Positions 54,010 to 63,798 are shown, counted from the stretch's first letter. The stretch: 64,000 nt of DNA from Rothia nasimurium (GCF_928391935.1 NZ_CAKMTD010000001.1:558001-622000); one strand, 5' to 3'. Program-made: numbers and translations. The notes: generated by a model not told the origin, from the letters alone.

Positions 54010-55014
54010 TTAGAGCAAATGTGTTTTCACGTCTTCGATGATTCCTCGCATCAGCAAGGGGCCACCGGTAGAGGTCCACAGCGAACCGTCAACCAGCAGG
54101 ATCCGTCCGGCCTGGTAGGCTTTCAGATCTGTGAAGCCGGAGGTTTTTTCGGCCTGCTCTAGCGCCTGTTGCGCCCCCTGGACATTAGCTAAGCCTTCAG
54201 CTGTAGGGTCAGATTGGCTGGCTCCCCCCAGGGTTCCCAAGAACATGTAGTCCGCATCTATGCTGGCCAGGTTCTCCAGAGAAACAGGTTCTGAATGGCC
54301 CCGTCCCATCTTGTCTTGGCTTTCAGGACGTTGCAGCCCAAGACTTTCAAGGGCTTGACCGGCAGGGAGCTCTTTCAGGATTAAAGATGGCCCGCTCCCC
54401 TGCCATCGAACGATAGAGAAAGTTGAAGAACTATATTTCTGGTTCAGTTCTTGGGCTGTGGCCGCTACATATGCCTTGTAGTCCTGCAGATAGGATTCTG
54501 CTTCGCTTGTCTTACCTAAGGCCTGGGCGACATAGGTGAAGTTTGTTTCCCAGAGCCCGCCAGCATAGCCGCAGAAGACGACCGGGGCAATGTTCCGCAG
54601 GATCTCGAGGACGTCGGGCCTGTTATTGATACTGGTTCCGTCAGCCAAAATTAAATCTGGGGAGAGAGCGCCGATCGCTTCATACTGTAGTTCTGAGACG
54701 GTGCCAACGATTTCTATACCTGCTGCCTTATCCCCCAGGTAATGGGGGGCGCCGCTTTGCCCCCGTCCGGCAACTGCTCCGACCGGGGTAATGCCCAAGG
54801 CTAATACCGCGTCAAGGGTTGGTTCGGAGAGTGTCACAATTCTTTGGGGGTTTTCAGGCAGGGCAACCGTGTTGCCCTCTATATCTGTTACCGTACGTCC
54901 TGCCCCAAAATCTGATGGGGCCTCAGATTCAGTGGATTTTTCAGAACAGGCAGTAAACAGTGCTAGGGCAGAGAAGCTAGCTGTAAGGAAAAGATGTCGA
55001 CGGGTGAGAGGCAC
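54010..55014 (-). CDS. fepB: Ferric siderophore-binding lipoprotein (FepB-like)
   Basis: Extracytoplasmic substrate-binding protein of the FecB/FepB type, 334 residues. The signal has the Tat-like TRRHLFL and lipobox LFTAC. The mature part shows VALPENPQRIVTLSEPTLDAVLALGITPVG and the helical-backbone architecture of this class. It starts with GTG, just behind a DtxR-type box, and is the first gene of the ~14-kb minus operon that also encodes the surface proteins, permeases, ATPase, esterase, ligase, carrier and synthetase. Confidence 0.92.
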   Translation of the reverse strand: MPLTRRHLFLTASFSALALFTACSEKSTESEAPSDFGAGRTVTDIEGNTVALPENPQRIVTLSEPTLDAVLALGITPVGAVAGRGQSGAPHYLGDKAAGIEIVGTVSELQYEAIGALSPDLILADGTSINNRPDVLEILRNIAPVVFCGYAGGLWETNFTYVAQALGKTSEAESYLQDYKAYVAATAQELNQKYSSSTFSIVRWQGSGPSLILKELPAGQALESLGLQRPESQDKMGRGHSEPVSLENLASIDADYMFLGTLGGASQSDPTAEGLANVQGAQQALEQAEKTSGFTDLKAYQAGRILLVDGSLWTSTGGPLLMRGIIEDVKTHLL

Positions 55015-55053
55015 AGTACTATCCTTCGGACTCAGGGAGTCATCACTTGTTTT

Positions 55054-55072
55054 TAAGGATAGGCTAACCTTA
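55054..55072. promoter_or_regulatory. DtxR/IdeR-type iron box between divergent siderophore operons
   Basis: TAAGGATAGGCTAACCTTA is nearly a perfect match to TWAGGTWAGSCTWACCTWA. It is 40 bp from the fepB start and 115 bp from the entB-like start, so one box could repress both operons when iron is plentiful. Confidence 0.88.
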
Positions 55073-55186
55073 TCTTTAATAATGGTAATTACGCAAAATT
55101 TTTCTGCCCTTATTGAGGGTCTAGCTCTGGGTAGAAGATGAGCGTCACCTATTCCCCTGTAGACCCCACCTCACTGAAGGACGATC

Positions 55187-55813
55187 ATGCTCCCTACCAT
55201 CGATCGCTACGCCCTTAGCACTCAGGACCTTCCTCCCAACACCGTCGACTGGATTCCAGATAGGGAACGCGCAGCCTTGCTAGTACACGATATGCAAAAC
55301 TACTTTGTGCAGGCCTTCGACCGGGCACCTGGGTCCGCTATCCAGACCGCAATTTCCAATACAGCCCGCCTGATCCACACAGCTCATCAGCACCAACAGC
55401 CAGTAATCTACACGGCACAACCGCCCCGGCAAACTGCTGGCGACAGGGCCCTACTCACCGACTTCTGGGGGCCAGGACTCACCCAAACAGAAGACGCCCT
55501 CATCATTTCTGAGCTTGCCCCCACTGACGCAGATACCGTTCTCACGAAATGGCGCTACTGTGCCTTTTACCGCACAGACCTCGAAGAACGTCTTCGGGCA
55601 GCTGGGAAAAATCAACTCTGGATCAGCGGTATTTACTCGCATATCGGGTGCCAAACAACCGCGCTCACTGCCTTCATGAAGGGCTTCCAAGTCTTCTTTA
55701 TTGCAGATGCCCAGGCAGATTTCGACGCTACCTACCATCGCTCAGCTCTCAGCTACGTCGCCAGCCGGTGTGGCTACGTCACGACCACCAACCAGCTCCT
55801 AGAACTTTCATGA
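55187..55813 (+). CDS. entB: Isochorismatase, single-domain (EntB N-terminal part)
   Basis: Hydrolyses isochorismate to 2,3-dihydro-2,3-dihydroxybenzoate and pyruvate. The 208-residue protein aligns with the first ~210 residues of EntB: LPPNTVDWIPDRERAALLVH, DMQNYF, VIYTAQPPRQTAGDRALLTD, FWGPGLT, TVLTKWRYCAFYRTDLEERL and SGIYSHIGCQTTALTAFMKG. It ends where the aryl carrier domain of EntB would start. AAGGA precedes the ATG. First gene of the plus operon, overlapping entA by 4 nt. Confidence 0.93.
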   Translation: MLPTIDRYALSTQDLPPNTVDWIPDRERAALLVHDMQNYFVQAFDRAPGSAIQTAISNTARLIHTAHQHQQPVIYTAQPPRQTAGDRALLTDFWGPGLTQTEDALIISELAPTDADTVLTKWRYCAFYRTDLEERLRAAGKNQLWISGIYSHIGCQTTALTAFMKGFQVFFIADAQADFDATYHRSALSYVASRCGYVTTTNQLLELS

Positions 55814-56604
55814 CCAAACCACAAGCAATCATCATCACCGGCGCAGCAGGAGGAATCGGATCCGCCCTGCTCGATCTGTTACTCCAGCTGCCCGACTTCT
55901 CGCACTGCCACCTCATTGCCAGCGATACAGCCCAAAACCTCGAAAAAGCCCAGGTATATACCAAAAGCTGGCCATCACGAGTAATCCCTGTAGCTCTCGA
56001 CCTAACCGACCACGAGGCGGTGAGGTCCTTCGTTCCTGCTATAGCGCAAGATTACGACCTTATTGGTCTGGCCCATGTAGCTGGTGTTCTTGTCCATGGA
56101 CCGGTCTTAGAACTTGATTTGCGAGAATTCGATTCTCTGTTAGCTCTCAATGTCACCGCCATGGTCCACCTCTACCAAGCAGTAGCACGCGCTATGGTGA
56201 ATCAGGCCCAGGAAACAGAAGGGGTAGACCGCTCCATTGTCACTGTTGCCTCCAACGCTGCTAACGGGCCACGGGCGCACATGGCAGCCTACGGGGCGTC
56301 CAAGGCCTTTGCTGCTCATTTCACCACATCACTCGGCTTAGAACTTGCACCGTGGCGGGTACGGACCAACGTCGTCAACCCTGGCACTACCCTAACCCCT
56401 ATGGTCCACACCATGTGGGGCGGCGAAGACCGAACTGCTGAAAGTATCGCCGGCAATCCTCAGCTCTACAGAACAGGAATTCCACTTGGACGGGTCGCAG
56501 AACCTTCAGATATCGCCCACCCTGTTGCTTTTCTCCTGTCTCCTGCGGCTAGGCACATCAATCTGGCAGAGCTAACCGTCGATGGAGGGGCAACCCAGCG
56601 ATGA
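55810..56604 (+). CDS. entA: 2,3-dihydro-2,3-dihydroxybenzoate dehydrogenase
   Basis: NAD-dependent short-chain dehydrogenase making 2,3-DHB. The 264-residue protein has the cofactor motif TGAAGGIGSA, a catalytic Ser in VTVASNAANGPR, YGASKAF (Tyr-x3-Lys) and the C-terminal LAELTVDGGATQR. ATG at 55810 overlaps the entB stop (ATGA). The longer ORF from 55549 lies inside entB and is rejected. Confidence 0.93.
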   Translation: MTKPQAIIITGAAGGIGSALLDLLLQLPDFSHCHLIASDTAQNLEKAQVYTKSWPSRVIPVALDLTDHEAVRSFVPAIAQDYDLIGLAHVAGVLVHGPVLELDLREFDSLLALNVTAMVHLYQAVARAMVNQAQETEGVDRSIVTVASNAANGPRAHMAAYGASKAFAAHFTTSLGLELAPWRVRTNVVNPGTTLTPMVHTMWGGEDRTAESIAGNPQLYRTGIPLGRVAEPSDIAHPVAFLLSPAARHINLAELTVDGGATQR

Positions 56605-57782
56605 ACCATACAGCGACTTTTGATTTCATCACCCAGCAAAAACTCTATCGAGTAAGAAGCTCAACTATTTGCCAAGATCCGGTACGATCCGCTCAGGCTA
56701 GAAAATTTATCCGGCAGGCCCTTACCTCCAGCGAGGGAAAACCTGCCAAAGACAAAGTGGTCTGTGGAATCATCCCCTTCAACCCCCAAGAACCCGCCTA
56801 CCTGCTTGCAGCCCCCAAGCCTCAAGCTCAAGATCCCGCGGGCTTGGTAGGTAAGGGCACACTTTTTAGCCCAGGGGAAGAACCTCAAGCGTCTGGGGCT
56901 TCCAGGTTAAGAGCAGATATTTCCTTCAACCAGGCAGAAGAGCGCCACTACCTGTCAGCTGTTGAAAGAGCCCTCACTATCCTGAAGCAGGGTGAAGTGC
57001 ACAAAATTGTTCTGGGAAGGTATAAACGGTATACGGTAGCCGAAAACCAACCCCTACAGGGGATAGATTTAGCCGGTGCCCTTCACCGGGCTAACCCCCG
57101 AGCTGATACATTCTGCCTAAGAACCGCAGATCAGCAGCAGTGGGTAGGCGCTAGCCCCGAAGTCGTTGCAGATGTTCGTGACCACCATTTTTACACTCAC
57201 CCGCTGGCTGGATCCCGGCACAAACAAACCTGCTCAACTCTCAAAGAAGCCCAGCAGGTTCTCCTCAATTCCTCCAAAGATCTCTACGAGCATTCTTTCG
57301 TGGTTGAGCATATCTGCCAGCAGCTCCAGAACATGCCGGGGGTTCGTCTTGGAGCTATCTGCCCACCAGAAATCACTGAAACAGATTCTATGTATCATCT
57401 GGGAACGCCGATGAGTGCCCAGGTACCTGCTGCCTACAATCCTTTGCAGCTGGCTTTACAGATACACCCCACCCCAGCTGTGGGTGGTACTCCCGCTGCC
57501 ATCGCCCTCCCCCACATAACCCGTCTTGAACGAACACCCCGTCAGTACTTTGCAGGGCTCGTGGGCTGGATGGACGGAGCAGGTCAGGGGCGCTGGTCCT
57601 TGATCCTACGGTCAGCTCATATCTACGGATCGACGATTGATCTGTGGGCTGGAGCTGGAATCGTGCAGGGTTCTGAACCAGACCTAGAACTGGCAGAAAC
57701 TGAGGCAAAGATGCTAACAATCCTTTCAGCCTGCCAGAACATTCTCAGTCCGAACATGGTCTTTGCTTCATCGTGCCCATAA
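56601..57782 (+). CDS. entC: Isochorismate synthase
   Basis: Converts chorismate to isochorismate, the committed step to 2,3-DHB. The 393-residue chorismate-binding protein shows VHKIVLGRYKRYTV, WVGASPEVVADV, YTHPLAGSRHK, SKDLYEHSFVVEHI and the C-terminal YFAGLVGWMDGAGQGRWSLI. It overlaps entA by 4 nt. EntC was chosen over anthranilate or aminodeoxychorismate synthases because of the operon and the GASPE/HPLAGSR pattern. Confidence 0.93.
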   Translation: MNHTATFDFITQQKLYRVRSSTICQDPVRSAQARKFIRQALTSSEGKPAKDKVVCGIIPFNPQEPAYLLAAPKPQAQDPAGLVGKGTLFSPGEEPQASGASRLRADISFNQAEERHYLSAVERALTILKQGEVHKIVLGRYKRYTVAENQPLQGIDLAGALHRANPRADTFCLRTADQQQWVGASPEVVADVRDHHFYTHPLAGSRHKQTCSTLKEAQQVLLNSSKDLYEHSFVVEHICQQLQNMPGVRLGAICPPEITETDSMYHLGTPMSAQVPAAYNPLQLALQIHPTPAVGGTPAAIALPHITRLERTPRQYFAGLVGWMDGAGQGRWSLILRSAHIYGSTIDLWAGAGIVQGSEPDLELAETEAKMLTILSACQNILSPNMVFASSCP

Positions 57783-58456
57783 AACCCCTATTCGCCCACA
57801 GGAGTCACCAGCTAGAAATGGCGGTTTATGACTCACAGAGGATTATGGGCTTGATTCCGCCTTCACTCTATCGGGAAGAGCTAGAGCCAGGAGAACACAA
57901 ACGGGCTCAGGAGTTTAGCCACCGGCACCTAGGCCAGCAGTGGCTCTTGCACCGGTGGCTGGCTAAAAGGGCGATTGCTTCATACACAGGGCAGAGAATA
58001 GAAAATATCTGCTGGGAGACAACTCCTACAGGTAAGCCAATTCAGCCCACCTGTTCGGTCTCAGTCAGTCATTCAGCTAATTACCTGGCTGTTCTTCTTG
58101 GCCCTGGCGAATATAACCTAGGGATTGATTGCGAATCTCTTAGAGTAGCTCCCCTCCTTGAGCAGAAGGCGATCAGGATCATCCGCTATTTTCACCCGGC
58201 AGACCAGGCTCGTTTAAAACAAGCCCTAGAGGCAGGATGCTTTGTTCCCACCTTCTTGACCCTGTGGACCCGTGGCGAAGCCCTGTATAAGCTGACGGGA
58301 AGCGGATCCTTGGTCGAAACTTTAGGTGAAAGACCATTGTTAGATTCCACTTTGAGCGGCAGGGGTAAGGAAGAGTACAGCCTCAAAACCATAGGCTCAG
58401 ATTCTCGCCTTCCCTGTCTGCTCAGCTATGCCTGTTCCCCTGGGCTTGACGAATAA
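57773..58456 (+). CDS. entD: 4'-phosphopantetheinyl transferase, Sfp/EntD type
   Basis: Expected to attach phosphopantetheine to the aryl carrier (S34) and the synthetase carrier (S1035). The 227-residue protein has a central CSVSVSHSANYLAVLL, the metal motif LGIDCES and LWTRGEALYKLTG, where the usual WxxKEA reads W-T-R-G-E-A (Lys replaced by Gly). It starts with GTG, overlapping entC by 10 nt, and ends before a strong terminator that faces rpsQ. Confidence 0.87.
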   Translation: MPIKPLFAHRSHQLEMAVYDSQRIMGLIPPSLYREELEPGEHKRAQEFSHRHLGQQWLLHRWLAKRAIASYTGQRIENICWETTPTGKPIQPTCSVSVSHSANYLAVLLGPGEYNLGIDCESLRVAPLLEQKAIRIIRYFHPADQARLKQALEAGCFVPTFLTLWTRGEALYKLTGSGSLVETLGERPLLDSTLSGRGKEEYSLKTIGSDSRLPCLLSYACSPGLDE

Positions 58457-58479
58457 GGTTGAAAGTCCTTGATACGGCA

Positions 58480-58523
58480 AAAGGCTCCTGTTTTCCCCTA
58501 AGGGGAAAACAGGAGCCTTTTAT
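58480..58523. terminator. Strong bidirectional terminator between entD and rpsQ
   Basis: AAAGGCTCCTGTTTTCCCC (58480-58498) and its perfect complement (58502-58520) form a 19-bp stem with a 3-nt TAA loop. A/T tracts flank both sides. It ends the S10 operon from one side and the plus siderophore operon from the other. Confidence 0.9.
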
Positions 58524-58549
58524 CTTGTCCTTCTAAGAAAACCTAGGGT

Positions 58550-58822
58550 TTACTTAGCCTTTTCGAGGATCTCGACGATACGCCAGCGCTTGGAGGCTGA
58601 CAGGGGACGAGTCTCGGCCAGGAGAACGAGGTCACCGATACCAGCAGAGTTCTGCTCATCGTGGGCCTTGATCTTGGAGCTACGGCGCATAACCTTGCCG
58701 TACAGGGCGTGCTTTACGCGGTCCTCGACCTCAACGACTACAGTCTTGTCCATCTTGTCGGAGACAACGTAGCCGCGGCGAGTCTTGCGGTAGCCGCGCT
58801 CTTCAGTCTTTACTTCACTCAT
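58550..58822 (-). CDS. rpsQ: 30S ribosomal protein S17
   Basis: OB-fold 16S rRNA-binding protein, 90 residues. It shows [40 protein letters not shown] and [16 protein letters not shown]. It is the last gene of the S10 operon here; rplN, its usual next neighbour, is about 20.8 kb away. Confidence 0.97.
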   Translation of the reverse strand: MSEVKTEERGYRKTRRGYVVSDKMDKTVVVEVEDRVKHALYGKVMRRSSKIKAHDEQNSAGIGDLVLLAETRPLSASKRWRIVEILEKAK

Positions 58823-58827
58823 GTGAT

Positions 58828-59061
58828 TTAACCTTCGGTTGCGGGACGAATACCGAGCTCGCGTTCACGCAGCACGGTGTAAATACGTGCGATGTCGCGC
58901 TTCACTGAGCGGATACGACCGGGATTTTCAAGCTGACCGGTGGCTGCCTGGAAACGGAGGTTGAACAGTTCCTCCTTCGACTCACGCAGCTTCTCTACCA
59001 GATTCTCATTGGAGAGCTCTGCGAGCTTGTCGATGCTCAGATCCTTTGATCCAACTGCCAT
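58828..59061 (-). CDS. rpmC: 50S ribosomal protein L29
   Basis: Coiled-coil protein near the exit tunnel, 77 residues, with [20 protein letters not shown] and [20 protein letters not shown]. It begins 2 nt after the rplP stop and ends 5 nt before rpsQ. Confidence 0.96.
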   Translation of the reverse strand: MAVGSKDLSIDKLAELSNENLVEKLRESKEELFNLRFQAATGQLENPGRIRSVKRDIARIYTVLRERELGIRPATEG

Positions 59062-59063
59062 TT

Positions 59064-59480
59064 CTATTCACCACCTTCGCGACGCACAACGCGTGCCTTC
59101 ATCGGGAGCTTGTGGATTGCGAGGCGCATAGCTTCGCGAGCCACTTCTTCGGATACGCCGGAGAGTTCAAACATGACTCGACCGGGCTTGACGTTAGCGA
59201 CCCACCATTCGGGTGAACCCTTACCGGAACCCATACGGGTTTCAGCAGGCTTCTTGGTCAGGGGGCGGTCGGGATAAATGTTGATCCAAACCTTACCGCC
59301 ACGCTTGATGTGACGGGTCATCGCGATACGTGCAGCTTCAATCTGACGGTTGGTGACGTAAGCGGGAGTCAGGGCCTGGATGCCCCACTCGCCGAACGCT
59401 ACCTCGGTGCCACCCTTTGACATGCCGTTACGCTTGGGGTGGTGCTGCTTGCGGTACTTTACTCGACGGGGAATTAGCAT
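59064..59480 (-). CDS. rplP: 50S ribosomal protein L16
   Basis: Large-subunit protein by the A site, 138 residues: [40 protein letters not shown] and the loop [20 protein letters not shown]. It directly abuts the rpsC stop. Confidence 0.97.
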   Translation of the reverse strand: MLIPRRVKYRKQHHPKRNGMSKGGTEVAFGEWGIQALTPAYVTNRQIEAARIAMTRHIKRGGKVWINIYPDRPLTKKPAETRMGSGKGSPEWWVANVKPGRVMFELSGVSEEVAREAMRLAIHKLPMKARVVRREGGE

Positions 59481-60278
59481 TTATGCCTCACCGTTTTCTG
59501 CAGTCTTTGCCTCAGCGGGTGCTGAAGCGTTGTCGGAACGACGTTCACGGCGGGGACCACGGCCACCTGCACGACGACGGTCGCCACCGCGGCCGTTGCC
59601 ACGACGGTTACCAGCAGCCTGCTGGGCAGCAAGCTCGTTGTCGGTGAGGTCACCCTTGTAGATCCAAACCTTGACGCCAATGCGGCCGAAGGTGGTCTTT
59701 GCTTCGAAGAAGCCGTAGTCGATGTTCGCACGCAGGGTGTGCAGGGGCACACGGCCTTCGCGGTAGAACTCGGAACGTGACATTTCAGCGCCACCCAGAC
59801 GGCCGGAGCACTGGATACGAATACCCTTAGCGCCTGCACGCTGTGCGGACTGGATTGCCTTCTTCATGGCGCGGCGGAAAGCTACGCGTGAAGCGAGCTG
59901 CTCTGCGATGCCCTGGGCAACGAGCTGAGCTGACAGGTCGGGGTTTGCAACCTCGAGGATGTTCAGCTGGATCTGCTTGTTGGTGAGCTTCTCGAGTTCG
60001 CCGCGGATGCGGTCTGCTTCGGCGCCACGGCGGCCGATAACGATACCGGGACGTGCGGTGTGGATGTCCACACGGACGCGGTCACGGGTACGCTCGATTT
60101 CGACCTTGGCGATGCCTGCGCGCTCCATGCCCTTGGACAGGAGTTCGCGGATCTTTACATCTTCACGAACGAAGTCTGCGTAGCGTTCGCCTTCCTTAGT
60201 GGAGTCAGCGAACCACTTTGAGACGTGGTTGGTGGTGATGCCAAGTCGGAAACCGTTGGGGTTAATTTTCTGACCCAT
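59481..60278 (-). CDS. rpsC: 30S ribosomal protein S3
   Basis: Head protein at the mRNA entry site, 265 residues. It has [20 protein letters not shown], the KH-type [17 protein letters not shown] and [21 protein letters not shown] ~45-residue Arg/Gly/Ala-rich tail ([20 protein letters not shown]) extends past the E. coli form (233). It abuts rplV and rplP. Confidence 0.97.
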   Translation of the reverse strand: MGQKINPNGFRLGITTNHVSKWFADSTKEGERYADFVREDVKIRELLSKGMERAGIAKVEIERTRDRVRVDIHTARPGIVIGRRGAEADRIRGELEKLTNKQIQLNILEVANPDLSAQLVAQGIAEQLASRVAFRRAMKKAIQSAQRAGAKGIRIQCSGRLGGAEMSRSEFYREGRVPLHTLRANIDYGFFEAKTTFGRIGVKVWIYKGDLTDNELAAQQAAGNRRGNGRGGDRRRAGGRGPRRERRSDNASAPAEAKTAENGEA

Positions 60279-60644
60279 TTAGCGGCCCTCCTCCTTCTCC
60301 GGGGTAGCGACTACCACGGTGATGTGGCTGGTGCGCTTGTTGATGCGGAACGCACGGCCCTGGGCACGAGGCTGGAATCGCTTCATGGTGGGACCTTCGT
60401 TCGCGTATGCTTCGCTGATGAACAGCTCTTCTTCCTTGAAGGGCAGGCCCTGCTGGGCTGCCTTCTGGCGAGCGTTTGCAACAGCTGATGCAACAATCTT
60501 GTATACCGGTTCTGAAGCGCCCTGAGGAGCGAACTTCAGAATCGCCAGAGCCTCTTCCGCCTGCTTGCCACGGATAAGGTTGATGACGCGGCGTGCCTTC
60601 ATAGGCGTAACGCGTACGTAAGACGCAGTTGCCTTGGCTTCCAT
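60279..60644 (-). CDS. rplV: 50S ribosomal protein L22
   Basis: Exit-tunnel protein, 121 residues. It shows [40 protein letters not shown] and the tunnel hairpin region [20 protein letters not shown]. It follows rpsS by 63 nt. Confidence 0.97.
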   Translation of the reverse strand: MEAKATASYVRVTPMKARRVINLIRGKQAEEALAILKFAPQGASEPVYKIVASAVANARQKAAQQGLPFKEEELFISEAYANEGPTMKRFQPRAQGRAFRINKRTSHITVVVATPEKEEGR

Positions 60645-60707
60645 TGCCTATCTCTCTTTCGTCTATTGCCGAAAGGGAAACGTTCTAGTTACGGGGTGAA
60701 CCGTAGA

Positions 60708-60989
60708 CTAGCGACGCTTGCCCTTGCGGTCGTCCTTAACGTGGCCACGGAAAGTACGGGTGGGCGCAAACTCGCCGAGCTTGTGACCAACCATGGACTC
60801 AGTGATGAACACGGGTACGTGCTTGCGTCCGTCGTGCACTGCGATGGTGTGACCGAGCATGTCGGGGATAATCATCGAGCGGCGGGACCAAGTCTTGATT
60901 ACGTTCTTGGTGCCCTTCTCGTTCTGAGCTGCAACCTTTACGAAAAGGTGCTGATCAACGAAAGGGCCCTTCTTCAAACTACGAGGCAT
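60708..60989 (-). CDS. rpsS: 30S ribosomal protein S19
   Basis: Head protein, 93 residues: [40 protein letters not shown], then [17 protein letters not shown]. It follows rplB by 12 nt. Confidence 0.97.
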   Translation of the reverse strand: MPRSLKKGPFVDQHLFVKVAAQNEKGTKNVIKTWSRRSMIIPDMLGHTIAVHDGRKHVPVFITESMVGHKLGEFAPTRTFRGHVKDDRKGKRR

Positions 60990-61001
60990 GTTTCAGGCTC
61001 C

Positions 61002-61838
61002 TTAGCGCTTCTTGCCAGTACGACGGCGACGAACAATGAGCTTGTCGCTTTCCTTGTTGGGGCGACGGGTACGACCCTCGGGCTTACCGTTGGGGTTAAC
61101 CGGGTGACGGCCACCTGAGGTCTTACCTTCACCACCACCGTGGGGGTGGTCAACGGGGTTCATGACGACACCGCGGACGGTCGGGCGGATGCCCTTCCAG
61201 CGGTTACGGCCGGCCTTACCCCAGTTGATGTTGGACTGCTCGGCGTTACCGACAGAACCGACGGTTGCGCGGCAGCGGACGTCCACGTTGCGGATTTCGC
61301 CGGAGGGCAGACGCAGCTGGGCGTACTTGCCTTCCTTTGCAACCAGCTGGATGGAAGCGCCAGCGGAGCGGCCCATCTTAGCGCCGCCACCGGGGCGGAG
61401 CTCAACAGCGTGAATCACGGTACCAACGGGGATGTTGCGCAGGGGCAGGTTGTTACCGGGCTTGATGTCAGCTGAGGGACCTGATTCTACGATGTCGCCC
61501 TGAGCAAGCTTGTTGGGGGCGATGATGTAGCGCTTGGTGCCATCGAAGTAGTGCAGCAGAGCAATACGAGCGGTACGGTTGGGATCGTACTCGATATGTG
61601 CAACGCGTGCGTTGACGCCGTCCTTGTCGTGACGACGGAAGTCAATCAGACGGTACTGGCGCTTGTGGCCACCACCCTTGTGGCGGGTGGTGATGCGACC
61701 GGTGTTGTTACGGCCGCCCTTCTTGGGGAGCGGACGAACCAGGGACTTTTCCGGGGTTGAGCGGGTGATTTCTGCGAAATCTGAAACGCTCGAGCCGCGG
61801 CGACCCGGGGTCGTCGGCTTGTGCTTACGAATACCCAT
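61002..61838 (-). CDS. rplB: 50S ribosomal protein L2
   Basis: Peptidyl-transferase-region protein, 278 residues. It has [20 protein letters not shown], the RNA-binding middle domain, and the invariant [18 protein letters not shown] near the C-terminus. It follows rplW by 39 nt. Confidence 0.97.
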   Translation of the reverse strand: MGIRKHKPTTPGRRGSSVSDFAEITRSTPEKSLVRPLPKKGGRNNTGRITTRHKGGGHKRQYRLIDFRRHDKDGVNARVAHIEYDPNRTARIALLHYFDGTKRYIIAPNKLAQGDIVESGPSADIKPGNNLPLRNIPVGTVIHAVELRPGGGAKMGRSAGASIQLVAKEGKYAQLRLPSGEIRNVDVRCRATVGSVGNAEQSNINWGKAGRNRWKGIRPTVRGVVMNPVDHPHGGGEGKTSGGRHPVNPNGKPEGRTRRPNKESDKLIVRRRRTGKKR

Positions 61839-61877
61839 AGTAGATATTTATTCCTTCGCTAAAGTGGTCTCCGGTGC

Positions 61878-62189
61878 TTATGCAGCCGGACCGCCGAAGA
61901 GGTCGATTGAACCTTCCTTGAGGGTTACAATCGCACGCTTGGTGTTCTTACGAGCACCCCAACCGAAACGGGTGCGCTTGCGCTTGCCCTGACGGTTAGC
62001 GGTGTTAATGGAAGCAACCTTGACATCGAAGATGGTCTCGATGGCCTGCTTGATTTCCAGCTTGTTGGAGCGGGGGTCAACCTCGAAGGTGTACTTACCT
62101 TCGTCGAGCTGGCCGTAGCTCTTTTCCGACACGACGGGAGCGATGATGACGTCGCGGGGATCCTTGAAAGTTGAGGTGGTAACAGACAT
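61878..62189 (-). CDS. rplW: 50S ribosomal protein L23
   Basis: Exit-site protein that docks trigger factor and SRP, 103 residues: [20 protein letters not shown] and [20 protein letters not shown]. The start overlaps the rplD stop as TAATG. Confidence 0.96.
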   Translation of the reverse strand: MSVTTSTFKDPRDVIIAPVVSEKSYGQLDEGKYTFEVDPRSNKLEIKQAIETIFDVKVASINTANRQGKRKRTRFGWGARKNTKRAIVTLKEGSIDLFGGPAA

Positions 62190-62812
62190 TACTTAGCAGC
62201 CTCTTTCTTTGCCTTGGAAGCAACTGCGACGAAGAAGTCGTAGGCGTCCTTGGTGAAGATGACGTCGTCTGAGATCAGAACATCGTAGGTGTTCAGCTGA
62301 TCTGCGTAGAGGACGTGTACGTTCTCCAGGTTGCGTGCTGACAGTGCTACCAGGTCATCCTTACGGTCGATGACAATCAGAGCATTCTTGCGAGTGGTGA
62401 TCTCTGCGATTGCTGCCTTTGCTGCCTTGGTGGAGGGCTTGGTGCCTTCAACCAGGGTTTCGACAACGTGAACGCGGTCGTGACGAGCGCGATCTGAGAG
62501 AGCGCCGCGCAGTGCAGCTGCAATCATCTTCTTGGGGGTACGCTGTGCGTAGCTACGCGGTACGGGGCCGTGAACAATGCCGCCACCGGTCATGTGGGGT
62601 GCGCGGATTGAGCCCTGACGTGCGCGGCCAGTGCCCTTCTGCTTGAAAGGCTTACGACCTGCGCCGGAAACTTCACCGCGGGTCTTGGTCTTGTGGGTAC
62701 CCTGGCGAGCTGCTGCGAGCTGGGCTACTACTACCTGGTGAAGCAGGGGAATAGATGCCTGAGCGTCGAAGATGTCAGCGGGCAGGTCTACCTTTACGGT
62801 CTTGACAGCCAT
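62189..62812 (-). CDS. rplD: 50S ribosomal protein L4
   Basis: Tunnel-constriction protein, 207 residues, with [40 protein letters not shown] and the [14 protein letters not shown] end. It follows rplC by 6 nt. L4 autoregulates S10 in E. coli; no similar leader was recognised here. Confidence 0.97.
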   Translation of the reverse strand: MAVKTVKVDLPADIFDAQASIPLLHQVVVAQLAAARQGTHKTKTRGEVSGAGRKPFKQKGTGRARQGSIRAPHMTGGGIVHGPVPRSYAQRTPKKMIAAALRGALSDRARHDRVHVVETLVEGTKPSTKAAKAAIAEITTRKNALIVIDRKDDLVALSARNLENVHVLYADQLNTYDVLISDDVIFTKDAYDFFVAVASKAKKEAAK

Positions 62813-62818
62813 GGTTTA

Positions 62819-63475
62819 TTAGGCTCCCTTCACAGCGGTGCGAACCAGAACAACGCCACCCTTAGGACCGGGGATTGCACCCTTGATCAGAAGAACGTTG
62901 TTTTCGGCGTCTACACCCTGAATAGTGAGGTTCATGGTGGTGTGGCGTGCAGCGCCCATACGGCCTGCCATACGCATACCCTTGAAAACGCGTGCGGGGT
63001 ATGATGCGCCACCGATTGAGCCGGGCTTACGGTGGTTCTTGTGGGCACCGTGTGATGCACCTACACCTGCGAAGCCGTGACGCTTCATTACACCGGCGAA
63101 GCCCTTACCCTTGGTCTTACCAACGACGTCAACCTTCTGGCCAGCTTCGAAGAGCTCAACGGTCAGTTCCTGACCGAGTGAGTATTCAGCGGCGTCTGAG
63201 GTACGCAGTTCAACGAGGTGACGGCGAGGAGTTACGCCTGCCTTCTCGAAGTGACCGGCGAGGGGCTTGGTTACCTTGCGAGCTTCAATTGCACCGAAAC
63301 CGATCTGGATAGCTTCGTAGCCATCGGTCTCAGCGTTGCGGAGCTGGGTAACAACGTTTGAATCGGCCTTGACGACAGTAACGGGCACGAACTTGCCGTT
63401 TTCGTCCCAGACCTGGGTCATGCCAAGCTTGGTGCCCAGCAGGCCCTTAACCTGGCGCTCGAACTTGTTAGTCAT
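62819..63475 (-). CDS. rplC: 50S ribosomal protein L3
   Basis: Early-assembly protein, 218 residues. It shows [40 protein letters not shown] and [20 protein letters not shown]. It follows rpsJ by 14 nt. Confidence 0.97.
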   Translation of the reverse strand: MTNKFERQVKGLLGTKLGMTQVWDENGKFVPVTVVKADSNVVTQLRNAETDGYEAIQIGFGAIEARKVTKPLAGHFEKAGVTPRRHLVELRTSDAAEYSLGQELTVELFEAGQKVDVVGKTKGKGFAGVMKRHGFAGVGASHGAHKNHRKPGSIGGASYPARVFKGMRMAGRMGAARHTTMNLTIQGVDAENNVLLIKGAIPGPKGGVVLVRTAVKGA

Positions 63476-63489
63476 TTAGATGCGATCCT

Positions 63490-63798
63490 CTACAGCTTGA
63501 TTTCGATGTTTACGTCTGCCGGAAGGTCAAGACGCATGAGGGCATCAACAGCCTTGGGGGTCGGATCAACGACGTCGATCAGACGCTTGTGCGTGCGCAT
63601 TTCGAAGTGCTCGCGGCTGTCCTTGTACTTGTGAGGCGAACGGATAACACAGTAAACGTTCTTTTCGGTCGGCAGCGGCACGGGGCCTACTACCGTCGCG
63701 CCTGCACGCGTAACTGTCTCAACGATTTTCCGAGCTGAAGAATCAATGACCTCGTGGTCGTATGACTTCAGACGGATGCGGATTTTCTGTCCCGCCAT
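63490..63798 (-). CDS. rpsJ: 30S ribosomal protein S10
   Basis: First gene of the S10 operon, 102 residues. It begins [20 protein letters not shown] and has [20 protein letters not shown] and [18 protein letters not shown]. NusE activity (antitermination) is known for the family. The leader upstream is only partly within the window. Confidence 0.97.
   Translation of the reverse strand: MAGQKIRIRLKSYDHEVIDSSARKIVETVTRAGATVVGPVPLPTEKNVYCVIRSPHKYKDSREHFEMRTHKRLIDVVDPTPKAVDALMRLDLPADVNIEIKL

Noticed and set aside
38100-58549. Mobile element borders of the siderophore island
   Set aside because: I looked for transposase or integrase genes, tRNA ends and direct repeats at both junctions and saw none.
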